DNA of 64,000 nt from Pampus argenteus (GCA_036937835.1 CM072863.1:22535501-22599500); one strand, 5' to 3'; counted from the first letter of the stretch, positions 32,373 to 45,587 are shown. Notes: generated from the letters alone by a model not told the origin. Numbers and translations: made by a program.

Positions 32373-34880
32373 GGAATCATCACCCTGTGCTCTCTTCCGG
32401 AAAACCTCTTTGCAGAAATTAAGACAAAAAGTTTCCACGATCGGGGCCCCTTTAAGGGATGAAGTTCTGTCCCTCAGTGACATGACGGGAGGCTTTTCTG
32501 TGTTCTTTGTCATGTTTCAGTGGTCAGAGGAGAGCCACTTGCTGCAGAGGAGCTGGGCGGGTAAAGGAAGTTCTCATGGCTGTTAAACTTTATGGCCCTA
32601 AAGAAATCACCCCGGGATGACAGAGGATGAGGCTGGATACAAGCGAGGACGGATATCCGGGTCTCCGGGATCACCTCTACGTTTGGGTGGAACTCAATGG
32701 CTTTGACCAAAACGTATGCATGCGTTTCCTCCTTCCTCTCCATGAAAACACTGGAGCCCTGTATGCCTGTCAGCCAGAAGAACAGTTCTGAGATGATTTT
32801 CTTTTCATTCAACGGGACTCTTATTATTAATGAAAAGAAAATGTCAGTGCTGACTAAGGCCTTAGGGTACCAAACCTTCATTCAAAACCGCACAGAAAAT
32901 AAGACTGTTATAAGAGATTTCTATGCAATTCAGTCAGGCTAGGACTTGTAAAATAACATTTTACATGATGACAGTTTTAAAACATCTCAAATGCACTTTA
33001 AATTAGTGCCTTCTGTTATAGAGCAGGAATGAGCAACAACTCCAATCAAGTGGCTTTAGTACTTTGAGTCATGTCAGCATGATGAAGGGGCATTCCAGTA
33101 GAGGAATTAGATGTTAAGGGGCGTAAATGAGAGCTAGTTGGGAGTCATACGTGCTATAATAAACAAACAGCTACAGCTGCCAGACAGGAAGCTATAAAAG
33201 TCTTTAGAGTTTATCTGGATCGTAACTCGGAGGCAGACAGGTGCAGCTGGCAGCTCACACACACACACACACACACAGCGTATACTGGCGCAGCCAATAA
33301 CTTCTCAATGCGCTCGAGCAGAGAAGCTATATTGATCCATTATTTGGTTTTGAGACGTTTGAAACGGAGAGAAACTCGTCAGCCTCATTATTATACTGTA
33401 TTATTGTATCTGCACTGGTGCTAAATAGTGCTTAATATTCACACAATGAACCGCAGCCAGTGCATTCAACATGAAGAGGAAAGTACACTGACATGACAAT
33501 AGTCAGCTTTACATCCAAATGTAGTGCAAATTTTAACCAAAATTTCAGAAAGTCGATACAAAAAGAATGCTAATTAATGCACATTTTATTCTAATAGTTG
33601 ATACGTTGAAGTAAGCACAAAAAGAAGATAATGAAATTAACAGAGTGAACATTATACACGTCCTGATGATGGAGAGCATGATGGACAGCTTCTTGCTTTT
33701 GGAAGAGTTTTGATAGCAGCCCTGTGTCAGTTATTCAAACATGTACTGAACGCTGCCCAGAGACAAAGAACAGAGCTGCCATTAGAAGAACGTTCATCTC
33801 TCCAGTGGGGCGGAAGCTTTAGGGACATTTAAGTCACATGCTTCCTGCACGCCATCATTTATTTACCAAATCTGTTTCCATTGCACTTTCGCTCATGAAA
33901 AAAGGATGAAAACACACCTTTTGTGGACAAATACATTCATAGCAGTCACAATGGATGGCAATGGCATCAGAAAGGGGTGGACACAGAGAGAGAGACAGAG
34001 CAAGCCACCCACCCACACTGTATCATTACCGACTTAACACGCTGAGATGACTTAAGATGACCAACCATCACCGGACACAGGAAGAGACACTTGACCAGGT
34101 CGACAGAGCTTTGCTGTCAAGAGTGAGAAGAGGAAGAGCAGATCGATTAGGTGAGCTGAAGGAAGAGATGGCGACACACACTCATCACATCAACACCAGT
34201 GAAATAAACCTCCAGCAGGAGGCACCGAGTATGTATGAAGGCTCTGCTCCAGGCAGGGCAGCAGTTATCCTGAGGCAAATTACCCAAACACAACCTTTGA
34301 CATTGGTCTGCTGTGTCTCGCCAGCTCCGGCCCATCCCACCGCACATCCAGAGCCATGGACACAAGCATCTGGCTTCAGGCCTTGTTGGGCCCGGTGGGT
34401 TCCCAGCTTTTCAGCCATCTTGTGTCCACAGGCTGTGTGTTTAAAGTGGACACCCTCAGTAGCTCTGTGCCATTTCTCTTTCCATTTTTCATATTATGTG
34501 TATGATGTAAAATGTTCTCAATCCTGACCCTGAACATTCCAAGTCACCGAAACTATATAAATTATTGGTTTAAATGATTTGCTGCGGGTATTTTGGGGAA
34601 AAACTACAACAACACACTCTCCGTGCGCAGCATTTCAGGGGGAAAAAACACGTATCTTAAAACAGTTCAATCAAAAAAAAAAAAAGCCCACAGAGGCCAG
34701 CGAGCAAACACAGTGAACAGATAAAAAACAAATGATCACTTTGACTTTCTGACTCTTCGACGCAAACAGAAGCTACAGCCTGTGTCTCTGCTCCACTGGA
34801 CTGTGATATCAGCTGTAATCACGCTCATATAAACAGTACAAAGTCACTGTCTAGCACTAATACGCTGGGAAGGGAGGAAA

Positions 34881-34923
34881 ACGTGTGTGTGTGTGTGTGC
34901 GCGCGTGCGCGCGCGCGTGCGTG
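34881..34923. repeat. Alternating purine-pyrimidine tract, (GT)n then (GC/GT)n
   Basis: Strict purine-pyrimidine alternation for 43 bases: GT units to about 34898, then GCGCGCGTGCGCGCGCGCGT. Such sequence favours left-handed Z-DNA under supercoiling. Confidence 0.9.
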
Positions 34924-35409
34924 GGCACAAACTTGTGTTGGTGCACATTTATGTTTTCATGAGGCAATGCCTTCACAGGCAAATTACAGCTTGTGTTTTT
35001 ACATGCTGATTATGGCGAGGGCAACTATGCACACTATCAGAAAGAATGCAGAAACTCTTATGACAGAGAGGAAAAGTAGGAAGGACAAGAGTTATTTTTT
35101 CCTGTCCACTTATTTTCATCAGCAAGTTCCCCACCAGCAGTAATGGGCTGCAGGCAGCTGTTTAAAGGACCTACTGCTGTTGGAAACACAGCAGATACAT
35201 GAAACTCTAAACGGTGATGTTTAATGGAGGAAAAGCACTGAAGCATGAGAACAACATCTGACTAAATTATTCAGGAAGTCATTTATACCTGTCCTTAATG
35301 GTCACGCTTGCAGGCGGGGCTACAAGCCTCTGTCATAGCCTCCCACTAGCTCCATCATCTCCATAGTCTTAACAAAGAATCAGAGATGGGCGTAACAGCA
35401 CACACACTT

Positions 35410-35440
35410 CTAGATATAGATATAGATATAGATAGAGACA
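35410..35440. repeat. (ATATAG)n short array
   Basis: About five copies of ATAGAT/ATATAG with a GATA-rich end. Confidence 0.85.
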
Positions 35441-36400
35441 GCTAGATAGATCTTTAAAGGTGATTGCACTTGTGACAAGCCCTTTGATTGAAGTATACTG
35501 AGGCCTTTAAGCAAGCAACATCAGCCATCACACTAGACAATTTGTCTAGTAAAAAACATGAACAGGAATTAGCTCTATGAAATCGAATGCATGTCAGACA
35601 GTTTGTTCTATGATTACATGTTTTACTACCATATAAGTGGTGTGAGTAATAAGGTGTAACCCATCTAATCATCCAGTCATGTTTCCTGCCCTGCCACTCT
35701 CCTTCCAGAACTACAGTCAGTATGTTTTGCTCTTTTTTTCTAATCACTTACACGATTACGATTCTGGAAACTATGTGTCCCGTTTAACAAATCAGGCTGC
35801 TGGAAGCTGATAGTGAGGCTTGGTTACTTAAGTTCAAGACTTCAGCAAGATAACCTGGTGAACAATATGGTGAAAATATAAGCAGCATTTTTCTCTGACA
35901 CAAATCTCATCTAATGTTTGTCCCTGAACCCAAACCCTGATCTCATGAGTACTTTCTAAAAGCTTCACATCATTCACCCGGCACTTGGTCTACATGCAGC
36001 CACCAGATCCTCCAGCCAGCCCTGGTTCACCTCACCAAGATACAGTGTAAAGTGCTCTGGAGGCAGACTCTCACCCTCACATCTTATCTTTTGTTTGATG
36101 CTGTGTGTGAGTGACTGAACAAAGTAAGAAGCTGCTCCATATTCATGACTCAAAACACAGGAGAGGAGAGGAGAGCAGACCAGACACACACACACACACA
36201 TATATACACCCGTCAGGCCTTGACAGCTTGTTAATGCTACTTGGCCTTGCATTTCAGGATTGCATGCCAGCAGCATAATGCTGACTCTGAGAATTGAACC
36301 AATAGCACAGCAGTGAAATGAAGTGTGATTGGCCAAAGTTTCCTAGTAACAGAGAGGAAGAGTCTAACGGCAGCATTAGAACTTCACTTTCCTCTCTTCC

Positions 36401-36404
<4 letters not shown>

Positions 36405-36439
<35 letters not shown>
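36405..36439. repeat. (GT)n microsatellite
   Basis: A perfect GT run of about 17 units. Confidence 0.97.
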
Positions 36440-36440
<1 letters not shown>

Positions 36441-38959
36441 TCCAGACAGCAAACCAAAACTCTCTCACCTCATGTTCAACGATCCTCACTCAACCCACTT
36501 TCATTCCTGGCCATTTCACGGTTTCACAAAACAATATTTTGGGAACTGAGCTAATTATCCGCAGATTCGGCTCAAACCCTCTCTGGATTCTGTGACTACA
36601 AGATATGAAAACATGGCTGCTTGTTTGGCCACTGCAGACCAAACACCAAGCATCTATATAACAAAAATCAAGTCTCTAAATGTAACAATATTATATATTA
36701 TTTTATCATGTTACACCAGTAAACTAAACTAGACATGTGCATTCTAGCTACCATTGTAGCTTAAGTTAGGCAACATGAAAAGATAAAACATAGGGCAATA
36801 TTATAATCATTTTATAAATGCTCCTCCCAGTTATATTGTTTAATATGTCATATATGTCGTCATAATGAATCATTTTCTAGGATAAAAGCTTTACATGCAC
36901 AGTCTAGTCTGTTTTCCAGGACACCACTCTGTTCTCTACAGTAACAATAAAAAGCTTAACACCACAGACATGTCCAAATGCAGGGAACATGATTTTGGGT
37001 TGAAATGGATAAATGTGAGAGTGAGGTCAGAGAGAGAAAAAGCTGTGTCGGGGATTATCTTCCCTGGCTGCATTACTGGGGCCAGGCCCATTGAAACCAA
37101 CTTATTCTGTGGTTTAATTATAAAGGTCTTTTTTTTAAATGCTGTGCTGTAGTAAGAAGATTTAAGTCTGACAATTATCTGGGATTATCCACTGTCTGCT
37201 ACTAAAAGCTGGTTTAATTGTCATAACTGCATGTCTTTCCTTTGCTTATAAATGCACACATAAAAAAAAATAAAAAAAAGTCGACAGAAGGTAGAAAGAC
37301 TGACATGGAGACACCTCCAGACACCTTGAGAATCTCCTTTTATCATTTGGCATATAGCGAGTCGCTGTGGCATTAATATTTAATCTGCAAGACACCAAAT
37401 GCTGTCAGCTGAAAGATGTACGGAGACTCTTCATCTCATCCATTCATAGGTGTAGCCTTAAAAAGACTAGTAATCAACAGGATATTAATTTCAGATCATT
37501 TTAATGATCAGTCCACTCTTGAATAACAAACATTTACTGATTTTAGCTTCTCGAAAGCGTTTCATGTCATTAGAAATTGGCCAACAAGCTCCGGGTTTTT
37601 TTACTTAAAAAATGAAATTTAATGTGAGGACATCCTTTTTGGCTCTGGTAATATGTGATAGGATCTTGTCCTCATTTCTAACATCATTTAAATCAGTTGA
37701 TCATCACTTTTAATGCCATAGCCTTAGACCAAAATGAATAATTTAATCAAACATGCGGATCCAGCATAATGTAGCTACTGGGAACACAGATGTAAATCTT
37801 CCCTTTAAAAAACAGGTTTAATGAGGAAAATCTTTCAAACCATTTAGAAACCAAGCTCAAATGTGGAATAGTTTGGTAGCTTCTGATAAACAAACACTAA
37901 CTTGTTTCAGTGTGTGAACGCTGCACTGATGTAATGGCTTTATCCTCACATATTGGTCTGGATCTCTAACAGAGAACAGACTGTCATCAAGACTGTTACC
38001 CGACGTGCAGAGAATGAAGCCTGCGCGAAAGAGGAATGAAGCTAAAATAAACAAACGGAAAGTCAGTGATGGAGAGTCAGAGAGGACAGACTGATGGACA
38101 CAGAGATAGAGAGCAGCGAGCCAGCTGTTTAAGCTTCAAACTAGAGTTTGAATGGCTGATGGGGGTACACAAATATTTTGACTCTCATGGAGCAGAAACA
38201 TCATGACTGGCAGCATCGGAGCACAAAAACAAGCTATTATTAGAATGAGTAGTGGGAGAGAGGGGCAGCAGCCAGGCAGCTCCGGACAGACAGATGGATG
38301 TTATGAGAGATGGAGGGAGGACCGGGTGTGGAAAAGAGAATATGGTAGAACCAGAAAAACACATTAACACTTATTAATTTCCTTTAACCTTTCACATTCC
38401 AAGCGTGTTGATCAGCTGATACAAAAACCATGCTGTCGATGATTATGAGCTCCTCCTCCACATACTGCGGAGTATAAATAGTGTCAAGCAGCCTTTTTCC
38501 ACTGCAGGAACTCACTGAAATGTAATCTAACATGTAGCTGGTGTCAAAGGCTCTGCTTTTGTTTCCACTGCTCTCTGCCCACTTTGGGGACGAGTTCCTG
38601 GAACTAAGTTTCTGCTCTGGAGGTGATTTGAAATAAAAGCTCCAGGTACTGTTCAGGGGTTGCTGACAGTGCTGCTGATTGTGACCGGCCGAGTAAACGT
38701 GTCATCGCATCAGCAGGAAAAGTACACAATGCTTGATGGACAAACCGCAGGGTTTAATGCTCTGGCCACCAACTACCAGCACCAGCAGCCTGAGGCAGAC
38801 TTTCTCAGTTTTAAGAAATGCTATTGATCAATAATCATGAAGCACTGACGGTAGGATATGAGAGACAGTCGGATGATTTTAGTGTTTGCTCTAAACCGCC
38901 ACAAGATTCAATAGGGACCTCTTTATCTATTGACAAAACTAATAGTGTTTAGTGAAAAA

Positions 38960-39019
38960 TTTAAAGTACAACAGCTTTATTGTTATTGTACTGAGGGGTA
39001 CAACGAAAGTTGGGAAATA
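38960..39019 (-). repeat. Retroposon-like 3' tail abutting the U1-like sequence
   Basis: On the minus strand the U1 end runs straight into AACTTTCGTTGTACCCCTCA, then GTACAATAACAATAAAGCTG. From memory, 'TTCGTTGTAC...GTACAATGACAATAAAG' is a recurring 3' end of LINE/SINE-type elements. It includes an AATAAA motif. Confidence 0.55.
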
Positions 39020-39180
39020 CAAGGGGAGAGCGCGAACGCAGTCCCCCACTACCACAAATTATGCAGTCGAGATTCCCACATTTGGTGAATTTGCAGTCGG
39101 CCGGGGTGCAATGGCTGAGCCTCGCCCTGGGTGAACCACCTGCGTGATCATGGTGTCTCCCTCCCCTGCCAGGTAAGTAT
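39020..39180 (-). pseudogene. U1 snRNA-like sequence, probably a pseudogene or U1-derived retroposon
   Basis: Read from 39180 leftward it begins ATACTTACCTGGCAGGGGAG, the exact 5' end of U1 snRNA including the ACTTACCTG that pairs with 5' splice sites. It keeps CACCATGATCACG (stem-loop 1), CCAGGGCGAGGCTCAGCC and the Sm-site region CATAATTTGTGGTAGTGGGG, and ends with GACTGCGTTCGCGCTCTCCC (stem-loop 4). Degeneration: about 4 extra bases in stem 1, the U1A-binding loop reads ATTGCACCCC instead of ATTGCACTCC, about 8 bases are missing between stem-loops 2 and 3, and the stem-loop 3 pairing is spoiled (TTCAC opposite GTGGGAA). It is 161 nt against the usual 164. I see no snRNA promoter element upstream and no 3' box downstream. 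Confidence 0.88.
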
Positions 39181-39234
39181 GTAAGTATTACTCCTGAGGT
39201 GTAAAAATTATGGACCTCCAAGACACTGACATAA

Positions 39235-39272
39235 ACACACACACACACTGACATAAACACACACACACACAC
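39235..39272. repeat. Tandem CA-containing duplication
   Basis: The unit ACTGACATAAACACACACAC appears twice in a row just upstream (minus sense) of the U1-like sequence. Confidence 0.85.
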
Positions 39273-39764
39273 CATGGAAACGCGTTCTTTGAGTATCTCA
39301 ACTCAAGCCTCCAAAGAAATAAAAAATATAAATATAATATAAATATTTAATACTAGACAGTCTAATCTTGTGCACGTGCATGCAGGAGTTGGGGGATGAA
39401 TCTAAAGGCAGGAAACAATAAAGCATAAAACACTCATATTTATCCACTCAAAACATGACAGTCATAGTGAAATAGCATGAGACTTAAAGGTTTTCACTTC
39501 TTTGTCCACATCAGGCACCAAGGAGTTTGAGTGTAAGTGTAAATGTAAAATTGGGAAGAATCTACGTGTGTTATTTCTTTTTCTCTACACATTGTAGAAA
39601 ATGTTAAATGGACACATTGTGGAAACAAGATGAGCAGAGCTGCTATGAAACACAGCTTGGTAGAGGCTTAGCCCCCAACAGCCTTTGGAAAAATTGAACA
39701 ACTGTTCTAAAAATTCATTTCCGACTGACATGGTGCTCCCCTTCAAGCACTCACACACAATACA

Positions 39765-39810
39765 CCCTCCCTCCCTCCCTCCCTCCCTCCCTCCCTCCCT
39801 CCCTCCCTCT
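39765..39810. repeat. (CCCT)n tetranucleotide array
   Basis: About eleven CCCT units, all pyrimidine on the plus strand. Confidence 0.97.
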
Positions 39811-40019
39811 CTACAAACCAGTACCATAATCCTCTTTTCCACAGAACACTGGTCTTTTTCTGAGAAGCAGTTCAGGATGGAGCTGTTGCAACTTGAGGAT
39901 AATACTGAGGACAATGTTCTTGAAGGAAGGGCAGTAGAGGTGATTTTGCAAAGCATGGACAGCATGTGCTCATGAAGGGGGTCGGCCAACACAGCATAAA
40001 AACAGACACACACGCACAC

Positions 40020-40020
<1 letters not shown>

Positions 40021-40082
<62 letters not shown>
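40021..40082. repeat. (AT)n microsatellite
   Basis: About 30 uninterrupted AT units; fully self-complementary. Confidence 0.97.
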
Positions 40083-40085
<3 letters not shown>

Positions 40086-40185
40086 ACTCCTTTCTGTGCC
40101 TGTCTGGACAATAACAAGGGCAGTGAACAGAGAGTGAAGGGTAAATGTTTGTGTGACCGCTGTGTTGTCTGCTCCTCTCTGAATG

Positions 40186-40186
<1 letters not shown>

Positions 40187-40228
<42 letters not shown>
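40187..40228. repeat. (TG)n microsatellite
   Basis: 21 TG units, about 100 bases beyond the AT array. Confidence 0.97.
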
Positions 40229-40231
<3 letters not shown>

Positions 40232-41737
40232 TACACAAAGAGCCTCTTTGTGGTCCCATGCAGCTAATGGTGCTTTTCCATGTCGCCTTCATAAAACATT
40301 AGGGTGTGTGTTGCTTATGGAGCCTGGGTAGTAAGCTTGTTGCATAACATGCAGAGGTGAGAATGAGCTGTAAAACAGTATGAGGAGCACTGCTGGACCT
40401 CTTTTTACCAGGCTGCAAGAGAATCCTGAGTGCAGTAAAAAGTAAATGAGTTTCACACACAGCATCAGTATAAAAACCATTATCCTACTGAAGCTGGAAA
40501 GCAGCGCTGCCAGCCCTCTCCACAGTTTTGACAAGCCATGAAACCACGAAACGCCTCGGGGCATTCCCATGGCTGTGAGTCAGATAATGGGATGATACAC
40601 AGGTTATATCCAAGACAAACATGGAATCAAGCTCTCACACAGTTGGACTCGCTGGAGGGCTCAAACAGACAAAAAGATACCTAATTATTTGTGACCAAAT
40701 CTGTTCAGCAAATAAATAACTTTTGTCGTACGATGTTCTGTCCGAACACGTCGGAGGGCAAAAGTGATGTTGAGACGTGATATTGTTTTAAATGCGGGTA
40801 TCATGTAATGTAAACAGTTATAGTGTTGCACTTGTGATGAAAATCAATCAAGTTGAAAAGCTGGCTCCTTTCTCACCTCCACACGGCTGGCCAATCACAG
40901 CACGGAGGGGGTGTGAATGTGCAATCGTTGAAATCGCTCAGATGTTCTATATTTTCTGCACACAATGCTGATTATAACCATTGGTAAGTATATTTACAGA
41001 CTGGACTACACTGTCCACCAAGCATTCGCAGACAACACTTGGGGAATGAAGCTTGCTGTTACCAGGCTCTGGTAAATGCCAGGGATTCCTCTTGGAAGTG
41101 AGTGTTGCCGTGCTGCGTTAGTGTTCCAGGCTGCTGCAAGGACAAACCACAGCCCAGCAGCCTCTTATGAAGCTCAGGAGGAGGATTTTATGAGCTGCTC
41201 ACAATGCAAATGTAGTCAATATTTCTGAATATGTCATGGGGGAAGGGAAGACATGTGTGTGTGAGTGATTTTTATCTATCTCAGTAGATGCATTTCTAAG
41301 TATCTGGGCAAGTTCATGGTGTTACTAAATGCCTAAAGGGATAGTGTGTGTGTGTGTGTGTGTGTGCGCACGCAGGCCATAATGTATCACATAATCTAAT
41401 GTAACACCATGACAACTACAGCGAGTTACCTCTCAGGGTAATGCAGCGTAAGAAGCGTGACATTGTCTGAAACTATGAGTAATCTCTAACAACAAAACTG
41501 CTCTGCCACAGTGGACCACCCTGAAGGTGGATGTGCCACCTTGGTTTGGGCCACCCTTGGCCAGCGCACCCGTATGAAGCTGCAGCAAAGCATGCTGGTC
41601 TGTCAGAACTGACACAGAGAAAAACATCATGGAAAGGTAATGTGAATTACAAAAACAAGAAGATAAGAACTCCTATGTGCATTCCTGTCTGAATCAACAT
41701 CGCATAGATGTTATTTGGTCCCCAACTAACAACTGTG

Positions 41738-41740
<3 letters not shown>

Positions 41741-41790
<50 letters not shown>

Positions 41791-41820
41791 CTGTGTGCGT
41801 GTGTGTGTGTGTGTGTGTGT
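41741..41820. repeat. (GT)n compound microsatellite
   Basis: About 24 GT units, the break CCTGTGTGC, then about 11 more. Confidence 0.97.
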
Positions 41821-44122
41821 CAGTGACAGAGAGAGACCAACGCTCTCACCTGTGTGTGTTTTATAAGCCCGGGGTTTACAACAAGGTGTTGAAGGACAGT
41901 GGTGTCAGTCTGGTTATTAGGGTGTAGAGGTGTGGAGAGATGGAGGGAACGTACAGTCTCACTGTCAGAACGATATCTGGCCTTCCTGCGCTCCTGTCCT
42001 GAACACTTCCGATCATTCTCCCCTCATTTATCCACGACTGCTGGCGCTCTCACACTCAACCTGGTAGCTGCTTTGGTTCAGAATGTTTGGACTGGTGTAA
42101 AAGCAGTCGACTGAACAACCAGACAAGGGAACAAGGTGTTGGCTCAAAGTGAAATCTGGGGGTAGTTTGCCAATCACAGGACTATATAATAGTGATATGT
42201 GATTTTAGCATATACTTAAAAAAATCTATTAACCGTCAAGAAAGCAATCTTTGTATTTATCCACAATCATTTAGTAATCGCGGTTTGCTGGGATTTACTC
42301 TGACACATCAGAAACAGTTTGTCATGTAGCCGTCAGTCATTACATGAAAGACATGAGTCATATGATGGTAAATGGGGCCTCGTTTCCATCATGTTTTTAG
42401 TGCCAATCAGTGAAACTGCATTTTACCCTCATGGCTCCATGTAGCCTGATGAGGATGAATGCCTTGAGTTACCCGTCGGGTGTGGAAGTGCCATTGCAGG
42501 GGAGGGTGCACATAACTACAATAAAATTCATCACATGTTCATTCATGTGAAAATGACTGCTAGTGATGGCAGTAGTTGGGATGGGTTCAGATGAAATACC
42601 AGATTTCCAATGCGAATAAACCTCTATCAAACCGCTCATCTCTCCTCACTCTTTTGTTACAAAGCAGAGTGGAAAACATCTTTTCTAACTGACCACATCA
42701 GTTCAGGTCAGACCAGCTGTGGCTCATTAACGGGAATTTCGTATTTGGCTAAAATGAAAAGTTATATCTGTTCTCTGGTTAATGTGCTTTCTGCAGCTGC
42801 TGTCTGTATTTACACAAAGATCGTTTATGAGTTTTAACACAATGTGTCAGATACATATTATAAACTCATGTGTGATACTGCTCATCATTTCCAGGTTGGT
42901 TGTGAACATTATTAGTTTCAGTAAAACCTGTTACAGGTTGATAGTGATTTAGATTTTATGAGTGATTTGATACCTGATTTGAATTTGATAAAATGCTGAT
43001 GAACCCCCATCCCTCCTCAATATTGAGTGAAGAAGTCCACGAGGGTTTGATCTGATACGTTTACGAAGGATTAACAGAAATTAAGAAATTGAAAACTGGT
43101 GGTACGGCTTCCAGAGAAGGGTGTGACTACGGTAAACATGTTCGGTAACCACTGGCTTACTTTTGGCTTCATATTTCATGTCATTTTCACAAACAGTACC
43201 TAACCTCTCTCCCTACTTTTGCTTTGTGTCCTCACCCACAGCCAAGCCCATGAATCACTGATTCCACTGGATATTGCTTGTAAACAATTACATGATCGAA
43301 CTGAATCAGTGATTAAACCTGAACAATAGCTGTCAATAGCAAAGAAAAACAACAGAGTAACGGGGCAGGAATCAGAGTATTCTCTCACCTCGCAGAGCCC
43401 CACTTTTACTCCGACCCCCACGCTCTCTCTTCACTCTCTCACCATAAATAGTGCAGCATCTCTGCTGCAGCTGAGTTAAATGCTCACACAGGGAACATTT
43501 GCCTCTCCGCTCCAGCCTCACCTCCTGCTGGGAATATATGGTGAAAATCTGCACAGCACAGCACGCTTTTAAAAGGTGAACCAGAAGGAACGGGGCTTTC
43601 AATTATTTCCGTTACAAGAGACAATGAGGAATGTAAAAATTGAAAAAGGCCCTCGCAAATGTATCTGTCTGAAACGAGCGTGGCTGTTTCTCCCTCTGGG
43701 TAGCACACAGAGGAGGAGCAGGCTGTTTTAGTTGTGGCTGAATATATACACAATAACGTCAGTGTGTGTGCTGCTCGTTGCATGGTGATATTGTTTGGAT
43801 TTTGGTGGTTCTTGCAGTGTTCTGGGGAGATGTAGTCATATTTTAGAGTATTTTCAGCTGCTTAAAGACAAGCTCCCTGTGCATTCATCAAATGAAAGGT
43901 TTCAGGAACTGAAAGGCTTTCATTTGACTTTCTCCAGAGCAGCTGGTGACGGTGACGGGTTTGCTGCAGTAATAACCTCGCTGTGTACGGCTGATATATG
44001 GAACTTTAATATTTTCTGAGTACAGACTGAATTGTGCCTGTAACACTGAGCAGTTAAAACTAAGGGCTGGTTAGTGTGTGGAATGTTACGATGCTGGTGA
44101 CTACATGACACATTTCTCAGCG

Positions 44123-44144
44123 AAAAAAAAAAAAAAAAAAAAAA
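44123..44144. repeat. Poly(A) run
   Basis: 22 adenines. No retroposed gene body is recognised immediately upstream. Confidence 0.9.
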
Positions 44145-45090
44145 CATTGAATAGAAGGAGATGAAGTTCTCAAATGTTAAATGAACACAAGCAGCCTAAA
44201 CTTTACCTAAATATTAAATAGCCTAAAACTAAATCAAGAACTATGAATCTGACCAGACATTCAATGCAAACATGCAAGTTTGCGATACTCATTGCTATGG
44301 ATACATAGCAATTGATATCAAAACGTAAAATTTTAATTTTGTTTTTGTTTTTAATTTTTAAAATTTGTTTTTGTTGTTTTTTTTTTAAATCAAAATCTCC
44401 CTTTTTTCCGTGAACTTTTTATATTACAGATTATATTATGTTCTCCAACTTCTGTTTCACGGTGACTAAGGTTTTTAAGTTAGCTTGTTTGCTAATTAGC
44501 GTAAAACACACAGTACAGCTGATGAGGCTGATGGGAACGTTATTAGCTTTGCAGGTATTTTGTCATAAACAAAAAATATAGGAAACATGTAGGATTTGAC
44601 CTCATGGTGGCACTAAAGGATAATTTAGGGGATCATCAAAGTAATTAGGCTTCATCCTCTGGGAAACATGAATGTCTTCACAAAGCAATTGATATTTCCA
44701 TCTGGTGGAAGACTGGCATCACCAACCCGAGAGATGTGCCGTTATCGTAAAACTGACATTTTAAATGTTTTACTGACATTATTGAAAGAGAAACATGCTA
44801 ATTATCAGCAAAGACACTGGAAAAGACATTTTTTAGCATCAGTAATAAAAACTCATACAGACATCAGTATTGAAATATTTTCAAGTGATACACAGTCCTA
44901 AACACAATGCGGAATAACTAGAAGAAGAAAGAAAGAATGTATTGGCTGTAAACGATAATGCAAGAGGGAGAATGAAAGCTAAATCCATCTGATGGTTAAG
45001 AAATCCACAGTCAAGTCTCACACCTCCACTCTAACAGTCTCATTCATCATTGTGCTCCAGACAGCACAAGGGTCACCAACCCTCCACTCG

Positions 45091-45092
<2 letters not shown>

Positions 45093-45151
<59 letters not shown>
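45093..45151. repeat. (CA)n microsatellite
   Basis: About 29 perfect CA units, the longest perfect CA run in the window. Confidence 0.97.
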
Positions 45152-45152
<1 letters not shown>

Positions 45153-45485
45153 CATTATACAGGACAGCAGCAGATAACAGCACCCACTGCCTCTGCTCTG
45201 AATTCACCCAAAGCATCATTCACATCTAAACAAGGTCTGAGTGACCCGACCTTGGAAGGCAGGCAGCAGCCAGCACTCTTTCACCTGGCCAGGAGGCAGA
45301 AACACCGGTAGGTAAACAACAGCACACAGCCAAGAGGAGCAACCAGGACTGCTGTCAGAAAATGAGTTTAGAAAAGCTGGACATTTTCAGCTGGCTCTGG
45401 TCTATGTAACTCTCACAGTAGAAAGTCAATGACAAGAGGAGATTTATGTATGGAAAATGTATTGTTCAGTTATTAAATATCTCAC

Positions 45486-45587
45486 CTGATCCACTGTGGT
45501 CCACCTACTATAGGATAGTATACAGTCCCAGGAGGTGGAGTTGCCAGGTTTGACTTGTGATGACAGCAGAGGGTCAGTGGACACTTT
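45486..45587 (-). other. plxnb1: Candidate plxnb1 5' untranslated exon (middle)
   Basis: A 102-bp minus-strand segment between an excellent acceptor (TTTGTCTTTCTGTCTTCTATAG) trimmed here to its pyrimidine tract and AG, and a donor CAG|GTGAGA. It has no ATG, as expected for a leader exon. There is no direct evidence linking it to plxnb1 other than strand and position; it could also belong to a non-coding transcript. Confidence 0.45.

Larger units (their letters stand above)
27462..45485. other. Long non-coding stretch (inferred 5' intron)
   Basis: About 18 kb without a convincing gene. It holds many microsatellites, a U1 snRNA-like element (39020-39180), a Z-DNA-type tract (34881-34923), polypurine and homopolymer runs, and chance open frames. 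No CpG-rich promoter-like region stands out. Confidence 0.55.

Noticed and set aside
34057..34527. 156-codon plus-strand open frame
   Set aside because: No recognisable domain, no splice or promoter context, and residue use unlike a folded protein. A chance frame is more likely.
39020..39180. Functional U1 snRNA gene
   Set aside because: The U1A loop, stem-loop 3 pairing and spacing are damaged, and no snRNA promoter or 3' box is seen.
41428..41608. Possible minus-strand exon (acceptor TTCTGACAG, donor GAGAG|GTAACT)
   Set aside because: The signals are weaker than in the three leader candidates and there is no independent support.
43389..43546. Possible minus-strand exon or alternative first exon (donor CGAG|GTGAGAG)
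   Set aside because: Two competing donors and only a weak acceptor; no promoter motif I could defend.
45093..45151. His-Thr, Cys-Val and Tyr-Ile repeat proteins from open frames over CA, GT and AT arrays across the window
   Set aside because: These are translations of dinucleotide microsatellites with no coding context.
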